Below, one piece after another: positions 34,687 to 44,059 of a stretch of 64,000 nt of DNA (the stretch's first letter is position 1; every line of letters starts with the position of its first letter). Both the position numbers and the translations under genes were made by a program. Location: assembly GCF_000430025.1 (NCBI RefSeq), contig NZ_KE387020.1:401471-465470 (forward strand), in the 5' to 3' direction. Below the pieces are notes generated by a model. That model was not told where the DNA came from, did not search any database, and saw only the letters and a program-made list of their open reading frames with translations. The stretch is from Flavobacterium suncheonense GH29-5 = DSM 17707 (GTDB lineage Bacteria > Bacteroidota > Bacteroidia > Flavobacteriales > Flavobacteriaceae).

Positions 34687-37600
34687 TTAATAATTCAGGT
34701 ACACCCAGCCGGTTTTACTGTCACCGTTTTCAAATTTGATATGGTAGTAATAGGTAGCCGGCGGCAACAATCGTCCTTTAAAGTCCTGACCTTTCCATTC
34801 GTTAACATAATTGTCCAATTCGTACACGTTTACTCCGTAACGGTTGAAAATTTTCACATTGACAATCCCTTCCAGACAGGACAAGTCGAATTCATCATTG
34901 GAGCCATCATTGTTAGCCGATACGCCTCGTGGAATTCCGCAAGATGTACAGTTTACCGTAACCGGCCCGGTATAAGAGCAGCCTTCAGCAGTAGTTATCG
35001 TTAAAGTATACGTTCCGGTCATGCCTCCGGTAACGTTGATTGGATTCGTACTAACGGTAGTACCGTCAGGATATGTCCAGGTATAGGTTACGTCTTCCAA
35101 ATCTAAATCAGGATTGAGCATTTCTGCCGACAGAATAGTCTGGCTTCCGTCGCAGGTATTGGTCGTTGAAAAGTAGGGCAGTTCACCAACTGTTACCTCA
35201 ACGGTATCCGGTGCTGATTCACATCCGTTTACTATGGCTATTACGGCATAAGTTCCCTGATTTGCTTCCGTAACATTGGTGATTACCGGGTTTTGCTCGT
35301 TGGACGTAAAACCGTTTGGCCCTGTCCATTGGTAAACAGCATCGGGAACTTCGGTAGTGAAAAGTTCTAAGGTTTCGCCTTCGCAAACTAAAGGATTGAC
35401 ATTGGCTTCCGGACTTAACGGAACCGGGCTTATGGTAAAGGTCACGACAGCTTCATCATTAAAATTACACAATCCGTATACGGTATATTTAAAACTGTAA
35501 ACTCCTGACGGAACATTGGTTGCATTCCAAATATGGTTGATCAGCATACCACTGTCTGATATTTCTTCCCAGATTCCGTTGACAGCATAATTCCCTGACA
35601 GATAATTGAACAGGTTGACGCTGTTAGGATTGCCGCAAAAAAGAGTAGTGCTTCCGGTTCCGGCTTCGGGATTGCTCAAATCACCTGAAATGGTAAAATC
35701 CAGCACAGTATTTAAGCAGGAATCCGGATCACTCGGATTGGTTATGCGCACATGATACACACCAAAATGGACGGCCGCATTAAACGGATTGAAATTTAAT
35801 GTGCTGGTGGTGCTCAGGATGGTTGATGTAGCGTTGTCTTTCCACCACTCATAACTTAAAAACGGAAAATTAGGCACAAACAACGAACCGGGTTGTCCGT
35901 CGCATAAATTATTGGGCTGGATGGTAAAACTTACCGGTGAACTGATATCATACACCCTATTTAGAATGTTCCCGCAGGCATCTTCAATCTGAAAATTGTA
36001 CACGCCCTGCCCCAACCCTGAAAACAAGGCTGAATTTCCGTTATCTACGGCAAAAGGCAGACCGTCTTTGGTGGTAATGCGATAAAGTAGCGGAATGAAA
36101 CCTTCTGCCTCTACAATCACATCAAAAAGACTGTTGGAACAGGAATAACTGTAAATGTTACGGATTTTTGGCCCAACGGTATATTCGAATTCTTTCAGCA
36201 CGTCTTCACACCGAATCTGATCAATATCACCGCCTGACGGATAAACGTCATAAACGTGCACCACTCTGAACTTACCATAATAGGCTAAAGTTGCATTGTT
36301 AAAAGAATTCTGTAACTCTAATGAATTTAAACTATTCGCCGGCAACCCATCGGTAAAACCTGTTTGCGGATGTCCCCAGGTACCATTTGTAGCATTGTAT
36401 TTTTGTAATCGGTATTCCCGGTGACTTGATACGGCTATATTTGACACGTGATTTAAATACACACTAAAAGAACTGCAGTGTTCTGTAACATTAACTGTAT
36501 TTTCAGTTACTATATATCCCTGAATATTTACCGCATCTATTCTGGTACGACCACAAATATCTACCGAGCGTATAACATAGATGCCGGACGGCAAGGAATT
36601 CATGGAGAAAAACTTCGGATCGTTGTTAATGTTTGCACTTGCGTCATACGGCAACGGTTGACCAAAAGCCGCAGGAGCAGACAAAATAGTTACAGACTGA
36701 AACGCGAATGTCATTTGCATTTGCAGTGACCCGGTTCCTACCGCACAACCCGGCAACAGATTGGTACTTAAAGGCAGGGAGAGCGGTACGGTCGTTATGG
36801 ATTTTGTCGCTGTTCGCCCGCAATTGTCTGTAATCTTAATCACATAGGTTCCTTCCGGATAAGGGGTAGTAGCATTATAATAATCGGCCTGTGCAAAAAA
36901 AGGTCCGGGGTGAAGCGCATTATACTGCAGCGGATTAAATCCCGCTGGTGCCGATAAAAATTCGACGGTAAAACTTACCGGATCCGTGACTCTGATTGAC
37001 ATATATTTTCCACAGTCTATCACATGTTCGGTTATGGTAAAGGTTAAAGGAATTTCGCCAACAGTATGATTTTGGGTTAGGGTTCGTCCGCAGGCATCGG
37101 TAATTTGAATTACGTATGTACCATCCGGATAATTAGAAGTACTGGTATATTCCACTGCCTCCGTAAAAGGACCGGGATGATTGGCATTATAGTTTACAGG
37201 GTTAAATCCTGCCGGTGCAGAAAGAAAGCTAATGGTAAACGGTGCAACAAAATCAACAGGCGCAATTGTCATTTTTCTAACACAATCTTCCTTTAACGAT
37301 TCTGAAACCCAAAGTCCTAATTGCTTGTGAATTAAATTATTATTTTGTTGGTAAACATTACCGCAAGCATCGGTTATCGAAAAATTATAGGTATACGGCT
37401 GATCATAAAAAAATGGTATTTGCAAACCAAGCTGACTAGTAATCGGATTGCCATTTGCAAAGGTTTGATTGACTATAATCGGCGCACCGGAAGGCGGAAA
37501 AACAGTACACTGCACCTGCAGCGGGTAAGCAATAATGTTTTGTAACGTTGTGGTTCCGCTCTCAATTACGGCGGTAATACCTATAGTAGAACAGGTAAAA

Positions 37601-38199
37601 TTTCCGGAATCGAGACTGATAAAATTAATATTAGGATTGGACGATTCTACTGTCACGTCTCTTACAATTCCATCCCCACAGGTATTAAAAACCCGTACCT
37701 GATACAACCCTGCCACTAAACCCGTAAATACATTGGAGGCTTGAAGCGGCATAGTCATCGGGCCGGCTATGATTTCATAATTCACGGCAGTTCCCTGAGT
37801 TACAGTCACAGTAATTTTACCATCATTCCCACAAATAACCCTTTGACTTGTAAGACTGTACAGAAAAGGCGCTATCTGGTTCACAATCGTAACATCCTGC
37901 TGTTGCGTATTGGACTGTGCTCCTAAAGACTGTGTAGCAACTACTCTATAATTCCCGGCAACAAGTCCTGTGACACTGGCACTTCCCGTTATAGCGATTG
38001 GTGTGGTCACATCAGGCAGATGATAAATCGTATATACAATTGAGGCCCCAGGCGTTGTATTGGAAACCGTAAAAGCAAGCATTCCATTACCACTACAAGT
38101 CTCGCCGGTAGGGGTTACCTGCAAGGTAAAATTGTTTAATTGACCAAAGGTGAAATTAGAAACTAAAAAAAATAAAAAAGCAAGCAGGCTTTGTTTCAT
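34687..38199 (-). CDS. Large secreted protein with T9SS type-B sorting domain
   Basis: 1170 residues. Signal peptide MKQSLLAFLFFLVSNFTFG. Tandem beta-sandwich-like units of about 80 residues follow; three copies (roughly residues 310-550) share FLSAPAGFNP, YPDGTYVI-type and DxCGRT segments. An Ig/PKD-like part has VCEGETLELFTTEVPDAVYQW. The C-terminus (SCGIPRGVSANNDGSNDEFD to DSKTGWVYLNY) is the gliding-motility-associated type-B sorting domain, so it is exported by T9SS to the surface. It lies 22 bp after manC on the same strand. The function beyond adhesion-like display is unknown. Confidence 0.88.
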   Translation of the reverse strand: MKQSLLAFLFFLVSNFTFGQLNNFTLQVTPTGETCSGNGMLAFTVSNTTPGASIVYTIYHLPDVTTPIAITGSASVTGLVAGNYRVVATQSLGAQSNTQQQDVTIVNQIAPFLYSLTSQRVICGNDGKITVTVTQGTAVNYEIIAGPMTMPLQASNVFTGLVAGLYQVRVFNTCGDGIVRDVTVESSNPNINFISLDSGNFTCSTIGITAVIESGTTTLQNIIAYPLQVQCTVFPPSGAPIIVNQTFANGNPITSQLGLQIPFFYDQPYTYNFSITDACGNVYQQNNNLIHKQLGLWVSESLKEDCVRKMTIAPVDFVAPFTISFLSAPAGFNPVNYNANHPGPFTEAVEYTSTSNYPDGTYVIQITDACGRTLTQNHTVGEIPLTFTITEHVIDCGKYMSIRVTDPVSFTVEFLSAPAGFNPLQYNALHPGPFFAQADYYNATTPYPEGTYVIKITDNCGRTATKSITTVPLSLPLSTNLLPGCAVGTGSLQMQMTFAFQSVTILSAPAAFGQPLPYDASANINNDPKFFSMNSLPSGIYVIRSVDICGRTRIDAVNIQGYIVTENTVNVTEHCSSFSVYLNHVSNIAVSSHREYRLQKYNATNGTWGHPQTGFTDGLPANSLNSLELQNSFNNATLAYYGKFRVVHVYDVYPSGGDIDQIRCEDVLKEFEYTVGPKIRNIYSYSCSNSLFDVIVEAEGFIPLLYRITTKDGLPFAVDNGNSALFSGLGQGVYNFQIEDACGNILNRVYDISSPVSFTIQPNNLCDGQPGSLFVPNFPFLSYEWWKDNATSTILSTTSTLNFNPFNAAVHFGVYHVRITNPSDPDSCLNTVLDFTISGDLSNPEAGTGSTTLFCGNPNSVNLFNYLSGNYAVNGIWEEISDSGMLINHIWNATNVPSGVYSFKYTVYGLCNFNDEAVVTFTISPVPLSPEANVNPLVCEGETLELFTTEVPDAVYQWTGPNGFTSNEQNPVITNVTEANQGTYAVIAIVNGCESAPDTVEVTVGELPYFSTTNTCDGSQTILSAEMLNPDLDLEDVTYTWTYPDGTTVSTNPINVTGGMTGTYTLTITTAEGCSYTGPVTVNCTSCGIPRGVSANNDGSNDEFDLSCLEGIVNVKIFNRYGVNVYELDNYVNEWKGQDFKGRLLPPATYYYHIKFENGDSKTGWVYLNY

Positions 38200-38221
38200 T
38201 ACAATTATAGATTACGGTAAA

Positions 38222-39286
38222 TTATTTCATTTCATTAGCTATTGCAGTAATCCTTTTTATCTCCTGCTCCTTCCCTTTCGGATAGATTAACAGCACGTCG
38301 TCTTTATCGACAATTATAAAATCCTGAAGGCCATCTACCACCACCAGTTTCTTGCCTTCTGTACGAATTATATTATTAGATGCATTTTCCAGTATAACGG
38401 TTGCGTTAACCACAGCATTATCCTGTTCGTCTTTCGGCAGTTTGTCGTATAAAGAGCCCCAGGTTCCCAAATCGTTCCAGTCGAAAGTGGCGGGCAAAAC
38501 GTATACATTCTGCGCTTTTTCCAGAATGGCATAGTCTACAGAAATGTTTTCGGCTTTACGATAATTTTCTTTTATAAATGCTTTCTCGTCGGGAGTATTT
38601 AACGCCTTATATCCATCCATAAATTGTGAATACATCGCGGGATTGTAATGTTCAAAAGCTTTTAAAACTGATTGTACGCTCCATACGAATATTCCGGCAT
38701 TCCATAAAAAGTTACGGCTCTGGATAAATTTTCTGGCGGTGGCATAATCCGGTTTTTCACGGAACTGCACCACTTTTTTAATCGGACGGGAATCCAGTTT
38801 GTCGTATTCGATATACCCGTAACCCGTATTGGGAAAAGTCGGTAAAATCCCCAACGTCATGAGTGTATCTTCTCTTTCGCAAAAATCGAAAGCGCGTTGC
38901 AGATTCGCGCAAAACTGTACCTCGTCTTCTATCCAGTGGTCGCTTGGAGCCACCACTATTAAGGCATCGGGGTTTTCTTTTTTGATTTTCAGGGATGCGT
39001 ATAAAATACAAGGGGCGGTGTTGCGCATTGCCGGCTCCAAAACAATTTGCTCTTGCTTTACGGAAGGCAGTTGTTCCAGAATCAAATCGTTGTATACTTC
39101 ATTGGTAAGAATTAAGATATTCTCTTTCGGAATCAGTTGCGACAATCGGCTGAACGTTTTTTGAATCAAGGTTTCCCCGGTTCCCAACATATCGTGAAAC
39201 TGTTTTGGAAAATCAGCGGTACTTACAGGCCAGAATCGGGAACCTACCCCGCCGGCCATTACTATGGCGTAATAATTCTTGTTCAT
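38222..39286 (-). CDS. manC: Mannose-1-phosphate guanylyltransferase
   Basis: 354 residues, single-domain form without the isomerase fusion. The nucleotide loop is MAGGVGSRFWPVSTADFPKQ, with APSDHWIED and GYGYIEYDK as further pyrophosphorylase motifs and FREKPDYATARKF for the sugar site. It makes GDP-mannose for glycan synthesis. Its stop is 22 bp before the T9SS cargo gene. The leader contains a GGTTGC/GCAACC palindrome (39297-39308). Confidence 0.92.
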   Translation of the reverse strand: MNKNYYAIVMAGGVGSRFWPVSTADFPKQFHDMLGTGETLIQKTFSRLSQLIPKENILILTNEVYNDLILEQLPSVKQEQIVLEPAMRNTAPCILYASLKIKKENPDALIVVAPSDHWIEDEVQFCANLQRAFDFCEREDTLMTLGILPTFPNTGYGYIEYDKLDSRPIKKVVQFREKPDYATARKFIQSRNFLWNAGIFVWSVQSVLKAFEHYNPAMYSQFMDGYKALNTPDEKAFIKENYRKAENISVDYAILEKAQNVYVLPATFDWNDLGTWGSLYDKLPKDEQDNAVVNATVILENASNNIIRTEGKKLVVVDGLQDFIIVDKDDVLLIYPKGKEQEIKRITAIANEMK

Positions 39287-39413
39287 TTTTCTAATGGTTG
39301 CGCAACCGGGTTACCGCATTGCTAAAGTTATTCTTTTCTGATACAATTCTGATTTGTGATTGAGTAAACATCCGATACGGCTTAGTAAAGACTATTACAG
39401 GATAATGTTTAAA

Positions 39414-40013
39414 TTAGGCCGGCAACAATTCCACTTCTGCATTGGGGTTAAAGAGGTAAATTCTTCCGGAATTCACTTCTATACACTCATACCGCTTGGT
39501 CCGAAGAGCTATCTTCTTGAAGATCTTCCCGTTGTGAATACGAAAAGTACTACCGTACGGAATCTCAAAGATATAATTTTTATCGCTAACCGGGTCAAAT
39601 TGTTTTAGCGCCAAAGATAAGGTTGCATCGGTGTCGCTGCTTGCTTTCGGATTTCTGAAATGGCGTGCCAGCAAAGGCAAAAGCTGCGCCGGAAAAATCT
39701 CCGGACGGATAAACGGCACCATCAACCGCTGAAACGTGAGTTTCCACTCGTCGCCGTGGGGTTTAATCATTCTGCCGTATTTTTCAAAAGCGACCAAATG
39801 GGCTATTTCGTGAATTAAGGTAATCAGAAAACGGTACTTGTTCAAACTGGCATTCACCGTAATCTGATGAAAACCGTCGGGATGTCTTCGGTAATCGCCG
39901 TGACGGGTAACGCGCTCGTTGACAATCTTCAAATGCACGTTATTAGCTTTGATGAGTTCAAAACAAGGCGGAACGGCGTGTTCGGGCAAATATTTCAGCA
40001 ATACCTCACTCAT
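39414..40013 (-). CDS. SprT-like zinc metalloprotease domain protein
   Basis: 199 residues. The zinc motif HEIAHLVAFEKYG lies near residue 68, with a second His in PHGDEWK, as in SprT/Spartan-like domains. The C-terminal part (KNYIFEIPYGSTFRIHNGKIFKK) resembles a zinc-ribbon remnant without the cysteines. No signal peptide; cytoplasmic. It starts 3 bp after the SDR gene ends. Confidence 0.82.
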   Translation of the reverse strand: MSEVLLKYLPEHAVPPCFELIKANNVHLKIVNERVTRHGDYRRHPDGFHQITVNASLNKYRFLITLIHEIAHLVAFEKYGRMIKPHGDEWKLTFQRLMVPFIRPEIFPAQLLPLLARHFRNPKASSDTDATLSLALKQFDPVSDKNYIFEIPYGSTFRIHNGKIFKKIALRTKRYECIEVNSGRIYLFNPNAEVELLPA

Positions 40014-40016
40014 GAA

Positions 40017-40694
40017 TTATGGGGTTGTGGATGAAACCTGCAACACTTTGCCGTTGTAATACTTGTTGCCGGTTAAGGCGAAATTGAAAATATAGTCGGC
40101 CATTTCTTTAGGTTTTATCGGCGCTTCATATCCCGGGAAGGCTTCTTCGAGCATTTCGGTTTGCACCGCACCTAAGGCTAACACATTGAAGGAAATTCCT
40201 CTTTCTTTATATTCCTCAGCCAACAATTCCGACAGTGTAATCACGGCACCTTTGCTGGAACTGTAAGCTGAAAGTCCCGGAAACTTCATGCTGCCCTGTA
40301 TACCTCCCATGGAACTGATGGTCACCACATGGCTTCCTGTCTGAAGGTACGGCAAACAAATTCGGGTGAGATTGGCCACGCCAAAAACATTCACTTTGTA
40401 GACGTTTTCAAATTCTTCCGGAGTAATTTCGCCGAACGGTTTGTTCAAAAGCGAACCGGCATTGTGAATGAGAATATCGACTTGCTTCCAGGCGGACGCG
40501 ATGAAACGGTCAACCTGTTTCAAATCTTCTTCGGAAGACAAATCTACCGAAAGACAGGTAATATTCGGATTGCCCGTCAAGCCGTTGGGAATTTTTCGCG
40601 AAACCGCCAAAACCTGATGGCCGGCCGCCGCAAACTGTAGCGCCAATTCGTAACCAATTCCGCGGGAAGTACCCGTTATGATGATCTTTTTCAT
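40017..40694 (-). CDS. Short-chain dehydrogenase/reductase
   Basis: 225 residues. The NAD(P) loop TGTSRGIGYELA is at the start, then HNAGSL (NAG) and the catalytic pattern SSMGG...YSSSKGAVITL with Tyr-x-x-x-Lys. The substrate cannot be named. It is directly upstream of the SprT-like gene (3-bp gap) and downstream of the pdhC terminator. Confidence 0.9.
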   Translation of the reverse strand: MKKIIITGTSRGIGYELALQFAAAGHQVLAVSRKIPNGLTGNPNITCLSVDLSSEEDLKQVDRFIASAWKQVDILIHNAGSLLNKPFGEITPEEFENVYKVNVFGVANLTRICLPYLQTGSHVVTISSMGGIQGSMKFPGLSAYSSSKGAVITLSELLAEEYKERGISFNVLALGAVQTEMLEEAFPGYEAPIKPKEMADYIFNFALTGNKYYNGKVLQVSSTTP

Positions 40695-40708
40695 AAAACT
40701 AAAATACT

Positions 40709-40741
40709 AAAAATCCCGTCCTGAATTTCAAAACGGGATTT
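40709..40741 (-). terminator. Terminator of pdhA-pdhC
   Basis: 9-bp stem AAATCCCGT/ACGGGATTT with a 13-nt loop, followed on the minus strand by a T run, 22 bp past pdhC. Confidence 0.8.
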
Positions 40742-40762
40742 AATTTATTCATAACGACGGGC

Positions 40763-42376
40763 TTAAGCCAACATCGTTACCGGATTTTCCAAATACTGTC
40801 TTAGTGTTTGTAAGAACTGCGCTCCGGTTGCTCCGTCTACAGTTCTGTGGTCGCACGCCAACGTTACGGTCATGGTGTTGCCCACAACGATTTGTCCGTT
40901 TCTTACCACTGGTTTTTCTTCAATCGCGCCTACCGATAAAATTGCGGAATTCGGCTGGTTGATGATTGAGGTAAACGACTGGATGCCGAACATGCCCAAG
41001 TTGGAAACGGTGAACGTACTGCCTTCCATTTCGGCCGGGGTCAGTTTTTTGTTTTTCGCTTTTCCTGCCAAATCTTTTACGGCTATCCCGATTTGCGACA
41101 AACTCATCTGGTCGGTAAAGTTCAACACCGGAACCACTAAACCGTCTTCAACCGCAACCGCAACACCTATGTTTACATGGTGGTTAATGATCATCGCATC
41201 GTCTCTCCATTGGGAGTTTACCTGCGGATGTTTTTTAAGCGCCATTGCACAGGCTTTCACCACCATATCGTTAAACGATACTTTCGTGTCCGGCACGGTA
41301 TTGATTACCGCTCTCGATTTCATGGCTTCGTCCATTGCTACTTCAATGGTTAAGTAGTAATGCGGTGCCGTGAATTTCGATTCGGCCAAACGACGCGCAA
41401 TGGTTTTACGCATCTGTGAATTTTTGATTTCTTCCTGGAATTTCTCCCCAGCCGGCACAAATGGTTTTACAACCGATGCAGCAGTTGTAGTTGCCGGAGC
41501 CGCTCCTGCCTGAGAAGCCGCAGCCTGTGGTGTAAAGCCTTCCACATCGCTTTTTACGATACGTCCGTTTTCTCCGGAACCTTTCACCTGTGATAAGTCG
41601 ATGCCTTTGTCCTGTGCTATTTTTTTCGCTAACGGAGAAGCAAACACCCTTCCGCCTGCATTTGTGTTCTGTACAGGTGCTGATGCTGTAACTGTTTCAG
41701 CTGCTTCAACTTTAACTTCAGCTTTTGGTGCTTCTGCAGTTCCTCCTGCTTTAAAATTGGCTGCGATTCCGGAAACATCGGTTCCTGCAGGGCCAATGAT
41801 CGCTAAAATACTGTCAACAGGAGCGGTTTGCCCTTCGTTAACACCAATATATAAAAGCGTTCCAGCGTTGAAAGACTCGAATTCCATCGTAGCTTTATCG
41901 GTTTCGATTTCCGCCAGGATATCGCCTTCTTTTACGGTGTCACCAATTTTCTTTAACCACGTAGCCACTGTTCCGTCGGTCATGGTGTCGCTCAAACGCG
42001 GCATGGTTACTACTCTAACGCCTGCCGGAAGTTCAGCGGCTGCTTTTGGTGCCTCGACTTTAACTTCAGCGGCCGGAGCTACTTCTGTTTTAGATGCCGG
42101 TGCACTTCCACCGCTTAATAACGCGGAAATGTCTTCGCCCGGTTGTCCTATGATGGCCAAAAGGGAGTCTACCGGAGCGGATTCACCTTCCTGAATTCCA
42201 ATATGTAAAAGCGTTCCTGCATTGAACGATTCGAATTCCATTGTGGCTTTATCGGTTTCGATTTCCGCCAGAATATCGCCTTCTTTCACTACATCGCCTA
42301 CTTTTTTTAACCAAGTTGCCACAACGCCTTCGGTCATGGTGTCGCTCAAACGCGGCATGGTAATTACTACTGCCAT
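40763..42376 (-). CDS. pdhC: Pyruvate dehydrogenase complex E2 (dihydrolipoamide acetyltransferase)
   Basis: 537 residues. Two N-terminal lipoyl domains each carry ETDKATME with the lipoylated Lys at about 43 and 161, joined by Ala/Pro-rich linkers. A peripheral subunit-binding domain (ASPLAKKIAQDKGIDLSQVKG) and the catalytic acyltransferase domain, with the ACDHRTVDGATGAQFL active site, follow. It transfers acetyl groups to CoA. It lies 6 bp after pdhA. E3 and E1 beta are not nearby. Confidence 0.95.
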   Translation of the reverse strand: MAVVITMPRLSDTMTEGVVATWLKKVGDVVKEGDILAEIETDKATMEFESFNAGTLLHIGIQEGESAPVDSLLAIIGQPGEDISALLSGGSAPASKTEVAPAAEVKVEAPKAAAELPAGVRVVTMPRLSDTMTDGTVATWLKKIGDTVKEGDILAEIETDKATMEFESFNAGTLLYIGVNEGQTAPVDSILAIIGPAGTDVSGIAANFKAGGTAEAPKAEVKVEAAETVTASAPVQNTNAGGRVFASPLAKKIAQDKGIDLSQVKGSGENGRIVKSDVEGFTPQAAASQAGAAPATTTAASVVKPFVPAGEKFQEEIKNSQMRKTIARRLAESKFTAPHYYLTIEVAMDEAMKSRAVINTVPDTKVSFNDMVVKACAMALKKHPQVNSQWRDDAMIINHHVNIGVAVAVEDGLVVPVLNFTDQMSLSQIGIAVKDLAGKAKNKKLTPAEMEGSTFTVSNLGMFGIQSFTSIINQPNSAILSVGAIEEKPVVRNGQIVVGNTMTVTLACDHRTVDGATGAQFLQTLRQYLENPVTMLA

Positions 42377-42382
42377 AATCGA

Positions 42383-43381
42383 TTATAATTTATGTGGTAA
42401 AAATGGATAGTTTTCCTGTTCGTACACTACATCGTACAATTGCCCTATTTCCGGATACGGTGACTCTTCGGCGAATTTTTCACATTCGTCCACCAGATTT
42501 TTCACGCGCTCGTCGATGGCTTCGATTTCCGCATCGGTTGCATAACCTTTTTCTTTGATAATGTCCAAAACCTGGGTGATTGGGTCGATTTTTTTGTACT
42601 CTTCCACCTCTTCTTTGGTTCTGTAATGCTGTGCATCCGACATGGAATGGCCTCGGTAACGGTACGTTTTCATTTCCAGGAACGTTGGTCCGTCGCCGCG
42701 ACGTGCTCTTTCGATGGCTTCGTGCATGGCCTCGGCAACTTTAATCGGGTTCATTCCGTCTACCGGTCCGCATGGCATTTCGTAGCCTAATCCTAATTTC
42801 CAGATGTCGGTGTGATTAGCCGTTCTTTCCACAGAAGTTCCCATCGCATAACCGTTGTTTTCCACGATAAAAACTACCGGAAGTTTCCACAACATCGCCA
42901 TGTTGAAGGCTTCGTGCAAAGATCCCTGACGCGCTGCTCCGTCCCCGAAATAGGTTAAGGTAACACCGCCGGTATTGAAATATTTATCCGCAAAAGCAAT
43001 TCCGGCCCCTACCGGGATTTGTGCCCCAACAATTCCGTGACCACCGTAAAAACCGTGCTCTTTATCAAAAATGTGCATGGAACCTCCCATACCTTTTGAG
43101 GTACCGGTTACTTTTCCCAACAATTCCGCCATAACGCGTTTGGGATCAGTTCCCATACCGATAGGCTGTACGTGGTTACGGTAAGCGGTAATCATTTTGT
43201 CTTTGGACAGGTCCATGGCGTGTAAAGCACCTGCCAATACAGCTTCCTGTCCGTTATATAAATGTAGAAATCCTCTAACTTTTTGTTGAATGTATAATGC
43301 AGCTAGTTTGTCTTCGAACTTTCTCCAGAACTGCATGTCTTCGTACCATTTCAGGTACACTTCTTTGGTAATTGGTTTCAT
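42383..43381 (-). CDS. pdhA: Pyruvate dehydrogenase E1 component, alpha subunit
   Basis: 332 residues. The thiamine-diphosphate motif GDGAARQGSLHEAFNMAMLWKLPVVFIVENN fits the E1 alpha pattern (GDG...NN). GHSMSDAQHYRTKEEVEEY is the phosphorylation-loop region of the family. It acts as an alpha2-beta2 enzyme with an E1 beta subunit, whose gene is not adjacent; the usual flavobacterial arrangement keeps it elsewhere. A TACTTTTG -7 box at 43448 probably drives it and pdhC. Confidence 0.95.
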   Translation of the reverse strand: MKPITKEVYLKWYEDMQFWRKFEDKLAALYIQQKVRGFLHLYNGQEAVLAGALHAMDLSKDKMITAYRNHVQPIGMGTDPKRVMAELLGKVTGTSKGMGGSMHIFDKEHGFYGGHGIVGAQIPVGAGIAFADKYFNTGGVTLTYFGDGAARQGSLHEAFNMAMLWKLPVVFIVENNGYAMGTSVERTANHTDIWKLGLGYEMPCGPVDGMNPIKVAEAMHEAIERARRGDGPTFLEMKTYRYRGHSMSDAQHYRTKEEVEEYKKIDPITQVLDIIKEKGYATDAEIEAIDERVKNLVDECEKFAEESPYPEIGQLYDVVYEQENYPFLPHKL

Positions 43382-43447
43382 TAGTTTGTTTGCTTTTTAT
43401 AAGTACTTTATCAAAATACTCACTGTTTCACACAATTTTGCGAAATG

Positions 43448-43475
43448 CAAAAGTAACACTTCATCTTCAGAAGTG
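43448..43475 (-). promoter_or_regulatory. pdhA -7 element with inverted repeat across the -33 region
   Basis: TACTTTTG (43448-43455) on the minus strand is preceded by CACTTC-N7-GAAGTG (43457-43475), which lies over the expected -33 spacer region and could be an operator. Transcription would leave a leader of about 60 nt. Confidence 0.45.
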
Positions 43476-43503
43476 AAAATTAAAAATCAGGTTTTTAAAA
43501 ATA

Positions 43504-43986
43504 TCACAAAAAGTTTTTGTCAAAACTTAATGGCAGTAAATCTTTCAGCGAATTGGACTGATACACTTTCCCGACTGCGCCCATAAAGTAAATCTCTATC
43601 GGCACGTCCTGACGGAATTCATACTCCGCAATCGACTGGCGACAGGCTCCGCAAGGCGGTATTGGCTCTACAGTCTCCTTATCATCCGCAGTGGCTGAAA
43701 TGGCTATTTTTAAAATTTTAGCTTCCGGATAAATGGCTCCTGCCTGAAATATAGCCACGCGCTCGGCACACAAACCCGAAGGATAGGCCGCATTTTCCTG
43801 ATTGGAACCCAATACCACTTTTCCGTTATCCAACAAAATGGCTGCTCCTACCCTGAAATTGGAATACGGCGCATAGGCTTTTTTTCGGATGGCAACGGCT
43901 TGACTCATTAACTCTTTCACTTCCGGCGCAAGCTCTTCCACAGTGTTATAAACCACAAAAGTTGATGTAATACTAATACTCTTCAT
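43504..43986 (-). CDS. cdd: Cytidine deaminase
   Basis: 160 residues. The zinc ligands are in LCAERVAIFQAG and PCGACRQSIAEYE, with AYAPYSNFRVGAAIL for the ligand-binding part. It deaminates cytidine and deoxycytidine in pyrimidine salvage. A terminator separates it from porV upstream, so it is probably transcribed on its own, and it sits 122 bp before pdhA. Confidence 0.94.
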   Translation of the reverse strand: MKSISITSTFVVYNTVEELAPEVKELMSQAVAIRKKAYAPYSNFRVGAAILLDNGKVVLGSNQENAAYPSGLCAERVAIFQAGAIYPEAKILKIAISATADDKETVEPIPPCGACRQSIAEYEFRQDVPIEIYFMGAVGKVYQSNSLKDLLPLSFDKNFL

Positions 43987-44006
43987 TCAATCCCATTATT
44001 ACAGAC

Positions 44007-44036
44007 AAAAAATCCAAATTCAAAACGAATTTGGAT
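44007..44036 (-). terminator. Terminator of porU-porV
   Basis: 10-bp stem ATCCAAATTC/GAATTTGGAT followed on the minus strand by six T residues, 24 bp after the porV stop. Confidence 0.8.
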
Positions 44037-44059
44037 AGTTTATTACTTATTTTTTATTC

